Part shown: piece after piece, positions 35,801 to 47,800 of the stretch
Layout: every line of letters starts with the position of its first letter
Numbering within the stretch: position 1 is the stretch's first letter
NCBI GenBank assembly: GCA_029204225.1
Contig: CM055096.1
Coordinates: 59,101,600 to 59,165,599, forward strand
From: Diphasiastrum complanatum
Taxonomy: Eukaryota; Streptophyta; Lycopodiopsida; Lycopodiales; Lycopodiaceae
Length of the DNA: 64,000 nucleotides
Direction of reading: 5' to 3'
The notes under the pieces: model-generated
Database searches by the model: none
Seen by the model: the letters and a program-made list of their open reading frames with translations, nothing else
Told to the model about the DNA's origin: nothing
Translations under genes and position numbers: made by a program

Positions 35801-38800
35801 GGAGCCTCCACATTATCCTACGTCGATTGTGTTACTTGTTCCACCATTCCTCATATTGTTCCAGCGACAAAGTTTTACTTTGGATGGCCAGCCTTTAAAG
35901 ATTGGATCTTCTTACACATACTTGGGCACACTTTTGATGGGTCCTATTTTTAGTATGAGACAACTATGCAGCATCATGCATCCTTTGTTAGTATTAAGCA
36001 TTTCTATTTCCAAAAGTATATTCAAGATGCCCCAAGTAAGAGCAGGTTACTTGACACTAAAATCTCACCTATTGTTATGTATGCTACAGAGAGGTTTGGT
36101 GTACAGGGCTTCCTGAGTCAGGTTGGGCCAATATTTCTCGTTTGCAGACTATGCTTTCACACATGATCTGGGCTAAGCCTTCAGTTCCGCATCAAATTAT
36201 CCAAGCTGAGTTTGCAATCATACCTCTCTAGGTTGAGGCTATTTTCAGGACAATTGTATTTATTCAGAGACTATTGAGCCTTCCCTGGTCACATTATCCT
36301 CAATTAGCTCTCCTATCATGTCAAATGTTACATGACCAGGTCCACTAGTTTCCATGGTACTCACAGGCTTCTCGTCTATGATGCCGATATGGCATGACTA
36401 CCTCAGAGTCACCCAAGCGATCTCATAAATACATTCGAGGTTTTATTTATCGTGCCTATCTACAACGGACATGGCCACGGGTCCTCTTGGGACTAGGCCT
36501 ACATTTCTACAGTTCCCATTTCCTCGAGTTGGATATTATCAATGTAGCAATATTACATCGCTATCTGGATAGTGATCTCACATTGCTTACGTTTCACACT
36601 GGGACAATTATTGGTTTCCTCACACCAGCTTTATGTGGAGACAGGACGCTTTTAGAGCATTCCACGAGAGTGAATGATCTTATCAGCTATGCACATTAGA
36701 CAAGGTGGAGTCTGAAGAGCATCTTTTTTCAGGTGTCCTCTATATTATGAGATCAGACGGCATTATCATTGCCTTTTCCGTGATAGCCCAATCACACTAC
36801 GCTCTGTTATTTCCTATGTGGACCCACGGTGTGCCGCTTTGTTGATACATGACGTAGATACATGACATACATGCTAGCAGGATTAGTTCGGAGATATAGG
36901 CTCCCAGCCCCTAATTACCTCTTTTTCCTCGAGGAGATCTTCTAGAGCATATATTGAGAGTGACACACTACCTGAGGATAAGTCTAAGATCCCATCCCAT
37001 GACTGCAAGCGTTTACCACTATGCTTGAGAGCTGTTCAGAGACCTTGGAGACGACGACCCCCTCCATTTTCATCTTCAGCATCATCTACAGTGTCAGGAG
37101 CATCTATCCTATCCCATTTCAGTAGAGCCCCAGTTTTACAATGATCTGCCAAGGGAGTTGGGGTTCTCAAGCGTAGGAGCAACTCAAGGCCCTATCCACG
37201 CCAATTGCGTATTGGAAAGTGAAATTGTAATGGCATTTATTCATCATCATCTGTCAAGGACTTGATTGATTTTATTTCTCAAGGTGACATTTTGTTATTC
37301 ACGAAAAAGAGTGGTTTGCCAAATTTCTAGGGTTTCACATGGACTTCAATATATAGAGAGGAGATGAGATCTTCGAGTGGTCAGGGTTCTAGTGGAGTTG
37401 CATGTCTTTTCATAGATTCATTGTCACAAGAGAGTTTCTCCGTCAGGAGGAACATGCACGGTTTCTCTGGTTCTGTATCTTAGGATGATGTATTGGTTTT
37501 AACAGAGGTCTCTGTTTTACGATATGTTACTTCCCTCCTAAGACCTCCTCCTTTGCCGAGAGCATTAGCTCCCCATACAATGATCTATTAGCGAATATTA
37601 TTCAATACTTGGAGAGGGGATAAATTTTTCTCAAGGGTGATTTTAATGCTAGGGTTGCTTCTCGCCAGGTTGAATTTCATTCAATTGCTAACCAGCAACG
37701 CATCCATGCCCTTGATTGTCACGAGCTAGGAGTCACTAGGACTTCCACCGACGTTTTGGGTCCTACCACTTCTTACAAGGATTACTTGCTACAACTTGGA
37801 GAGTACATGAGCAAGCCATCACGCTCCATTCGTCACCCGTGGTACGATAGTGAGTGTCATCACCTTCATTTGCAAGTCACCCACGCCCAATATCATAATC
37901 CACATATCTTGCATACCACCTGTCACTCCTATAACCGTGTATTCCGTTGTAAAAGGTGTGCCCATCATGACTCCGAAGGGAGGAGACTTGCTAATCTTCT
38001 CTTCAACTCCTATTTGGGAGCTTTTTCACGAGTTTGTTCCACGTGCTCTTCCTCCCATCCTGTCAGACTTACAGACTCAGAACAATTATGCCACCACTCT
38101 TTATACCATACCCACCAACATTCCCATTTCCATCTCTCCTCGTCCCTCTGAGTTCTCAGTTTTTTTACCTCTCAGTTAGGGCTTTGGCTTGGATTTCTAC
38201 TAGTTCTCAGCTAGAAAACCTTCATGGGCAATGTCTGAAGTGAATGCTCTTCTATGCTATATCTGATTTGAGTCCTTAACTTGGTATCAGAGCATGTTCC
38301 TACCTTGGTGGAAGTGCTACTTTTCTCCACTGGACAAATCTCCATTTTTTCTGATGGATCTCTAATGGACAGTCAAAGGAAGTTCCTCCAGTAAACTTGG
38401 TGGTAGGAAAAAAACATTTAGCGGATTTCTAGCAACATTGCAAGCAGTTTTCCTCTATATTTGGCGGCAATCCTAGTGGTTATTTTGGTGGCAATTCTAG
38501 CAAATTTTGGCCCCCTGTTTGGCAACAATTTTGACGTATCTTTTGCAGATTTTTCAGCCACAATTGGCAGCAGTTTTGGCCTATCTTTTGCGAATTTCCA
38601 GCCACATTTGGCGGCAATTTGGTGACAGTTTGTGGCAGCAGTTAAGCCCTACTTTTTACAAATTTTTGGCTGTTTTTGGCAGATCATTGGTGGCTGTTTT
38701 CACCACATTGTTGGCGGTTCCGTTGCTGATTTTCCAGCACCTTCTTCAGTCCTATTTGTCAGGTGTTTTTGATCATTTTTTGCTCATTTTCCAGCACTTT

Positions 38801-41800
38801 GTCTAGCCCTATTTGGCAGCAGTTTTGCTCTCTTTTTGGCAGAATTCAGCACTATTTCATGTGGCTTCCACCATATTTAGCAACAATTCTTTGGCAGCCT
38901 ATCCTGAATTTTGCGTAGAGCCTACATTGGAATGAAGGTAGGTGTTGAATATTAGGTTTTGACTAGTAGGAAAGGTAGCTGAGAGTGGGTGAGGAAATAG
39001 AAAGGCGTATGTATACTAGGGCTTGTAGCAAGTTTCAGAAGCCACAAATTTTTTGTACTTCTATGCTGCCTAATTGTACTTCTTGTTACCATTAATAGTG
39101 TCATGCCCACGACTGATCTCGGATTATTATCCCATTAGGAGGTCAATAATTATGATTATGAGGGGTTTGGGGCCCTCATGTGTATATGATCATAATTAAT
39201 GGTTGGAGGCCTAAACTCAAGATGGTGGATTTTTATGGGTCTATCATAGGGGAACTGGATGATGTGGCCCAGTTAGGCTACAGATGAAGAAACCTAAAGT
39301 TTCTAAGTGTCCAAGCTTTTGTATTTTTCCTTGCATTTTTGGACTGCTGCATTTTTTAAGTAAGTTTCGCACAGTCTGCATATTTGAACTGTGTTTCGCA
39401 CAGTTTGCATTTTTCGCACTTTCCCAAAAAACCTACACTAAGCCAAAATATGACTTAGAATATTTTTCTACGGACCTTCAGCATTTTCGCATTTTTAAAA
39501 AATGCGACACTTAGTCTAAAATGACTTAGAACATGTTTTCCACCGACCTTCGGCTTTTCGCATTTTGCGACAGCTTGTTCTTCGCGTTTTCAGCAAAATG
39601 GAACCAGGGCGTGAACACACAGTACAAGCAGCTGAATACGCAAAAACGGCAGAGGAAAGTGACGTGCAACCAAAATCAGTTAGAATTAGCATAATGCATT
39701 CTTTTGATTACTACAATTTACATTAATCATCTCTTATGCAGATTAGATTGATCAATCTCTCCGTTCTTTAAATATGGGAACAACGTGAGAGAAGAGAGAT
39801 ATATGCATAACAAGCAGTAGCTAGTTACAATACAGATGGATGCATAGCAGTGACAGTAGCGAAGAAAGCTAGTACATGTGTTACTATTTATTCGAGCAGA
39901 TAGACAAAAAAACAGACGTAGCTAGCAGTAGCTAGTTTCTCGTAAGAGAGAATACCTCTCTTGCGCCAACGTGCTGAACTGGGAAACAGACAGCGCTCGA
40001 GATTTATGTTGTAAACTTAATTCTGATAATAGATGAGTTGCAGCATTCTGCCCATCGTGTGCAATTTGTGAATGATTTGTGATGCTTGCTTGCAGTAGAT
40101 ATTACTTACGCTGTTTCTCAGTTATTGATTGTGTGCAAGATTTTGCTATAAATTTTTATTTCATTGTTTGTAATTTTCTCTAAGATCATAATTTGTGCTC
40201 CATTGATTGACAGGTGGTTGAGGACAATGATATTGTCCATATGCCCACAGTGAATTTGTCAGAGTCTCGGCATGGTAGTTGGCTTGTTGCTGAGGCCTAT
40301 CGTTCACAATTGTCTCTCTACGATGCATGTGTAAGTGATCTGGTCAACGCCATTTTGCAAAGTGCTCGATATGCTTCCTACACTAAAGGTCGACACATAG
40401 GAATAGGGCCTAGCCTTGAAAAGTTGATCATTGCCGATTAAACATTATCTACTGTTTATAAATTAATATCAGATCTGCAGTGTCAGTCTGTAGTTCGGAA
40501 GATGACTGATCGTAGTATGAAGCAGTAGCTACAGCTACATAGATCGACTCTATCTGAGCACCCCCATCGGGAACTACAGAGACTTCCCAACAGTGGTATC
40601 AGAGCGTGCAAAAGCGTCCCTCAGAGTTTCCCGACAGTGGTATCAGAGCTGCGTGAAAAGTGTCTCTTTGGTTTCCCAATAGTTGTATCAGATCAAAAGT
40701 CTCTCTAGAGTTCCAACGGTGGTATCAATGCCCGGTTACTCAAACTATGGCTTCAATCAGCAGCATCCAATCTAAGATATGCACAATTCTTGAGGCAAAC
40801 GGGTCAAATTTCTTGGTCTGGAAAGTGAAGACTTCCCTCATCTTGAGAGGAGAAGCTTTATGGCCCTGGGTGGACAGCACAGAGGAGATGCCTGCCAACA
40901 CAGGCAAGGAACTCCGTGAGTGGAAAGAAAGGAATGACAAAGCAATAGCTATCATATCCTCTTCCATCGAAGATAGCATCACCCTTGATCTTGCATTTAT
41001 CTCTAACGCAAGAGAGATGTGAGATGCACTCATCACTAGATTTCAAACCAAGTCACGCAATCAGATCATGCATCTAGAAGATCAGCTTACCTATCTACGA
41101 TGGGATGGCAAAGATCTCACGAGTTTCATCAAGAAGATGAAGAACTTGTTCCTATCTTTGCACAACGTCGGAACAGAACACGCAGTCTCACAAGAGAAGC
41201 AGCTCACGTACAAAACCGATAATCATTTATAGGATACTGGAGCATATGTCCAACATAACTCAGGAAAAGTAAACGATCTACCAAGATCATTCCAAACAAC
41301 CCGGACTCTACTGGCCAAAGATCCTAACATTATTTTCGAGAAGGCTATCATTGAAGGAAAATGACTTAGAGAATCACTTTTTAAGTCAGACCTTGAACAT
41401 ACCATTTTATGAACCTTTGCCGAGTTTCCAAATCATACATCTAGCTCAAATTTACCTATATTGAGCTGGGCGAAGGTCATCTTGGAAGGAAAGTACCTGT
41501 TTTGAAATCAGAGAAGCTTACCACTTTGGGAACCTTCATCGACCATGATATCATCAGTAAAGAACAAGCAGCAAGGCGGTGAGAAGAAGACCTGCGTCAG
41601 ATGCAGACGTGATGGCCACACGGTGGACACATGTTGGCTGAATCCAAAGATCGAGTGCATACACTATAACGAGAAGGGTCATGCAGCAGTAGACTGCTAT
41701 CAGAACCCAAGAAATAAGAAAACACAAAGCAAGAAGGAGAGCGCCAACAGCTCATCATATGTGGAAGAGCCAAAATCCTCAAAGATGGATGAAGAACGAG

Positions 41801-44800
41801 CCAATCGAAATCCATCCGCTTATCTGTGTACTGGTGTATGTGCTACATCACAGGCCGATGTGCAAGAGGTAGTTCTTGATTCAGGAGCTACTTCACATTT
41901 TGTGACAACGAGACAGATGATAGCTGATTTTTGATTGACGGATTCCTCCATATACATCATTCTAGGAGATGGATCGCGACATGAAGTAAGCGGAACAGGT
42001 GTGCTATGGCTGAACACCAAGGGCAGAGACAGAAGATTAGATGATATCCTGTATGTGCCTACGCTTCAAAAGAATCTCCTATCAGTGGCTACGATAGCAG
42101 ATGCAGGCATGCGTGTGACATTCACGGATGAAACATGCAACGTGGTTGATGCCAACACCAGTACCCTCATTACGCAAGGCAAGCGCAAAGGCAACTTGTA
42201 TCACCTGAAGGTACGACTTCCCACAGAACAAGCTCATCGGATCCATGAGCCTATGGACGTTCTATGGCATAGGAGACTATGTCATATGAGCACGATGGCT
42301 TTGTACAAAGCTAGCCAGCATGGCATATTCACAGGTGTTAGCATCAAAGATGACATCCTATGATGCGTGCAACAAAGGTAAGATGTCATGTACACCCTTC
42401 ATGAGAGATTCACTCAAGACTACAGATCTCTTGGAGCTGATACATTCGGACATCTGTGGACCCTTTGATGTGGTCTTTGTAGGAGGCTCACGATACTACA
42501 TCACCTTCATTGATGATTTCAGTAAGTTTGCAATTGTCTACTTCATCCACAACAAGTCAGAAGCATGAGTATGTAAATTGGGCTGAGAAGTGGACTGACA
42601 AGATAGTCAAGCAGCTACGAACCGACAGAGGCGGAGAATATGTCTCCAAACGGTTTGCAGAATTCTGCACCAGTCGTGGCAATCCTTCACAGGAAGACTG
42701 CAGTGTATACACCACAACACAATGGTGTTGTTGAGAGGAAAAATAGGACTCTCATGGAAGCAGTGAGATGCATGATGGCCTATTCGAAGGCATCAAAATC
42801 ACTATGGGCTAAAGCAGTAGCTATAGCCACCTACCTACAGAACAGGAATGGCAAATTTGGCGTTCCTCACACTACGCCACATGAGGTGTGGTGGGGCAAT
42901 AAGCCAAATCTGGCTTATGTACATATCTTTGGATGTGTAGCATATGCGCACATTCCAGACAAGAAGAGAAAGAAGTTGGATGAAAAGGTGGAGCAAGAAT
43001 TCCTTGTAGGCTACGATATACATTCTTCATACTACAGAATCTACATGCCTCAGACCAAGGAAGTAAAGACTGTCACCAGGTTTGACGAAGCAAGAACGAT
43101 GGTTGACGGAGATCCAGTCGGCTATGAGATTCTTAGCAAGCAATATTACGACTTGTCCACACCGACAGAGGGAGCGGACCCTGAACATCTGGATCAAGAT
43201 GTTCAAACTCTTAATGAACTGAGTGACAGTTCAGATGACGAGCAGACCGACATGCAGCTTGTACCCAAAACACCTGCAACGCATAGTGGTTCTGCTGTCA
43301 ACAGAAAGGACAAAGGCAAAGCAGTTGCTGAACCTACACAATCTCCAAGGAGATCTGCAAGGGAAAGAAGACAGCCTGTCAGGTATGCACCAGACAGTTC
43401 GGCTTCTATCTCAGAAGAGTTTTGTGCATTCGGAGGTGAACCACAAACCTATGAAGAAGTTGTTGACAGTCCAGAGAAGATGAGAAGACAACATTTCTGC
43501 ATGGAGATCTGAAGGAAGAAGTCTACATGGACCAGCCACCAGGTTTTTCCTATAAGTCAGTTGCTGACTATGCCTGCAGAATGCACAAAAGCATCTATGG
43601 ACAGAAACAGTCCGCTAGGCAGTGGTACAAGAGGAAGGATCATGCTCTCAGATCTTTGGGCTTCCAGCCTTTAATGGCTGATTACAACGTCTATGTGAAA
43701 GTCATAGATGGTGAAATCATTATCATTGGTGTCTGATCCTGTCAAGAAGTGATCAGTTGATTGCACAAGTGAAGGAAGAAATTTCTAAGCACTTTGAAAT
43801 ATCAGACCTAGGTGAAGCAAAATGCTACTTGGGCTTGCAGATTGACAGAGATCTTGAGGGTGGAAGATTGTATATTCACCAATCAAGATATATTCAAAAA
43901 ATCATTGATGATTTTTAGATGGCAAATTGCAAGGGAGTAAACACTCCAATGGTTCCTGGCACAGTGCTGACGAATGAAGACTGTCCCAGAGACGATGCAG
44001 AACGAGAAGCAATGTAGAATAAGCCTTACAGAAGGCTTATTGGTTCTTTGATGTACTTGGCAGACAATACGCCGCCAGACATTGCTTAACACAGTGTTCA
44101 GACTGAGCCAGTTCAACGTTAATCCAGGACCTATACATTGGAAAATTGCCAAGAGGATCATACAGTACCTGCAGCACACAATGGACTATGGACTTTGTTT
44201 TTCTCGTGATGCAGGATTTCAGGTGAAGTCCTACAGTGACGCAAACTGGGCATCCATGAAAGACGACTCTAAAAGAGCGTTTCCGGAGGCTGTACCATCG
44301 CAACAGATGTAGCTATTATTTGGGTCAGTAGGAAGCAGACCATAACTACCCAATCTTCTTGTGGAGCAGAGTACGTTGTTGCAGCCAAGATGGCTAATGA
44401 GCTGACATGGGTAGCTTGGGTTAATCCGTTCAATCTAGGTTTGGTTGGGTTGGTTTGACCATCATCCAATTCCTTTTTTGTTTCTTTGTAGCGGTTTGCT
44501 TAGCTATTGTATCCTTGGTGAGGGACTTTATAGTAGAAAGAGTTAACTAGGTTATAGGGTTCTCAGTTAAAGAAGTGTCGTTTACAAATTGTGTGAGATC
44601 TATAGAGATATGCTATGTAGCGAATACTTGTGAGATCATGTTTTCTCTGTGCAAGTTCTTAATCTTGTGGGTCCAGAATGTATTCCTTGGACTGAGTTTA
44701 TATGCATGCATAAACTAGTTGGTAAAACATAGGCATATTGATGAGAATTGTTTGAAGACAATTACTCGTAGGTTAATAATGATTTCTCAATGAGAATTCC

Positions 44801-47800
44801 TTACTGACCTAGAATGGGTTTAGAATCAAATTGAATGTGGTGTTTAAATTGGGATCCACACCTAAACATACAAATATTTCTAAATCAGGTACAACTAATC
44901 AGATCAGGAGTGTTACTTCTGAGTTAGTTGGTTTAAATTACAGAGTATATCACTCAGTGATACTGTAGTTTATTTGTATTGCTGATAAGTCACAACTTTT
45001 ATTGGATTCATTTAAAGGATTTTGTACATAGGATACACGAGAACTTTTGGCTTTAATCTTTTCCCAATTGGAAGAAGATGGAATGCTATTCGGGAAACTC
45101 AGAAGGAGTTGGATAGTTGATGCAAACCAAAAGTCAAAACTTCTTGTAAAGAGGTTTTGCTGAATCTTAAGTTATTCTTTTAGAGTAATAGAATCTAGAC
45201 GCATTCTAGATTGGACCCTACCTTTGGAATGACACTTTGTGCCATGTCTAGAGTAAGCAAATATTGAGGATTGCAATTCTTATATAGGCATCATAAACTG
45301 AGTGATTAAAGTCCGAAACTTTCCTTGTGGAAAAAACGTTTTAAAGCAACTCATGTGTCTTCTAAGAATAGTAATATTCATGTTCTCTTATTATTGAGTA
45401 CAGAATAAAGATCCGATGAGTTATGATTCACGAATCATAGTTCAGATTCTAGTTTATAATTAAATGTTTAAGAGAGGGTAACGTGCATGATGAAAAGATC
45501 AGATGCTATGTGCATATGTCTTTTGATGGAAATCTCCTTGAAAAGGTAGTTATCCTTTATGGAGATTGCTTGTAAAAGTAGTAAGCATTCGGCCATCGGT
45601 TATAGCCCATTTATGCTTATGTACGGTTATGAACCTAGATCACCCATTGCAGTTGAAACTCGATTGATCAAGTTTCAAAAATTAGTGGATTTCATGCACG
45701 ACATGCAAGAAATGCTACAGAGCACGTGAGAATGTCGAATGTGCCCAAGATAGGGACAGACATTATGCTAATCTGAAAAGATCACCTCGAGACTATCAAG
45801 TGGGGGATTGGGTGTGTTGTATTTACGAATCCCAAAGGATTCTAATGTAATGCGTACCATCAAGCATTACAAATTGTTTGCTAAATATAGGGGACTGTAT
45901 AAAATCTTGAAAGAGATTGGATCCTTGGCTTACCAATTGGACCTCCCGGAAGGAACGCAAGTGCACCCGGTTTTCACGTAAGTCGACTTATGAAAAGTCT
46001 ACGTTGTTATGGACATACATTATAGTCCATTCTTCTCTATTTTTGACAATATTTTTGGACACGCAGTTATATTACATGTGACAGGCCTAGAAACACCATT
46101 TACATGGTTTTCTAATTTTGGCCCTAATTTTTGAATTTCACCTTTCTATATAAAGGGAGGTAGGTTTTGTCCACTATAAATAGCCACTAAGGCTGGTCAT
46201 TTAGTAGTTTTAATCATTTGAGTCCTGGGTTTCTTGTAGGGGAGTTGTACTATTTTGGAGATCTTAGTTGGAAATCTGCCTGAGCTATCGGAGGCCATTG
46301 ATATTCATACAGTTTCTTAGTTGGAGAATGCTATGTGAATGCCTTTTGCTGTTTTTTATGCATCATTGATACTAATATCTGTGAATGTGTTCATAACATA
46401 CGTGAAGGGGAACATCTTTGTTCTGGAAATCAATTGGACCTATTGGATGAATCTTAATTGGTTAGAGGCCTAAACTCGAGATGGTGAATTTTTATGGGTC
46501 TATCATAGGGGAACTGGATGATGTGGCCCAGTTAGGCTGCAGATGTGTCCAGTGAGGTGTCATAGTGCAGTACTAACGGTGCATGGGCCTTGAGGGTATA
46601 AGTATACCCATTGGGCTCGCACTAGTGTATACTTGATTTTGATGATAGTAGCTACATGCTACTGGAGTGACTCCTTTATCTCTTGTGAGTGATTGATCCA
46701 TAAATTGGGGGCTAGATCCGTTTGATCTAGGTTTGGTTGGGTTGGTTTGTCCACCATCCGATTCCCTTTTGTTGCTTTGTAGCGGTTTGCTTAGCTATTG
46801 TATCCTTGGTAAGGGACTTTAAAAATACAGTGCTATTATGTACTTGTACCTACAAGACATTATAAACAGTGATTGTTGTGTACATTCTTGTTCTACATTC
46901 AATGATTGTTATGCACATTCTTAAATGTTAGTACGTTCTAGACATTAATCATTCTATTGATAGTATTCTTTATTTGACTGGTTTATTCTCACTACAAATC
47001 CTGACAAGTCAAATAATGATAGATTTTATCAATGCCATGTCCCTAGCATCGCATCCACACTTCAGTAAAAGTACCCAGAGCATTTTGTTGACTGACCTTT
47101 TGGAGATTTCGAGGCACACTCTAATCCTACCCACTCTTCACTTCCCGCGTCCAGGCTTTTCCTTTTGTTGTCTAGCCTTCTGGAGACCCCGTGACACACC
47201 CTGTTCCTACCCATTCTTCATTCCCAATCCCTTCCCCGAGTGTTCAAGGTTTCTCATCTTCTCGGCTTGCTTTTATCAATTGTGTCCCTCTTGCTGAGTT
47301 TGCTAAGATGTGCGATAAGCACCTAAGTTTTCATTGTAAGAGTCCTGACCATCTTGCTCGTGCTTGCCCTCAGCACCCTACTTCTACCACTGCTATTCAT
47401 TTTTATGACACTGATAATTCCAAGGACCCCTTCTCTTATGTCCAAATATTAGAAGATACCTCGCCTACACCAAACGCCTCTCCTTCTGTCGAGTGCTTAT
47501 GCTCAACTTGCTTATGCTACAGGGCAAGGCAAAATCTGAGCTCCACCTACTCGTATGCATTCATGGGCGTGAGTTTATTGTTGTAGTAGACACTAGTAGC
47601 ACACATTCCTTTGTCAGTTCATATGCACTTCCCAATCTACACATGACTCCTATCCTTGTTTATACCCCTTTACAAGTGGAGGTTGCTAACTCACATACGT
47701 TTTTGAGCGCCTCACTACTCACTACAATACCTTATCAGATTGGGCTTTTATAGGTCAGGCAGATATTTACATCATACCTGTTGAGCATTATGGCATCATC

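Larger units (their letters stand above)
39285..44417 (+). mobile_element. Ty1/copia element E2, 3'-truncated
   Basis: It belongs to the same lineage as E1. It starts with TGAAGAAACC, has a 5' LTR with an exon-like insert, a multiplied primer-site region, and broken gag-pol ending in RNase H. The 3' end, the 3' LTR and about 160 bp of the host LTR are missing. It lies in Nudix intron 3, opposite in strand to the gene. Confidence 0.85.

Noticed and set aside
38507-38806. 99-codon leucine/phenylalanine-rich frame
   Set aside because: Arises from the T/G-rich leader repeats; its apparent hydrophobic pattern is compositional.
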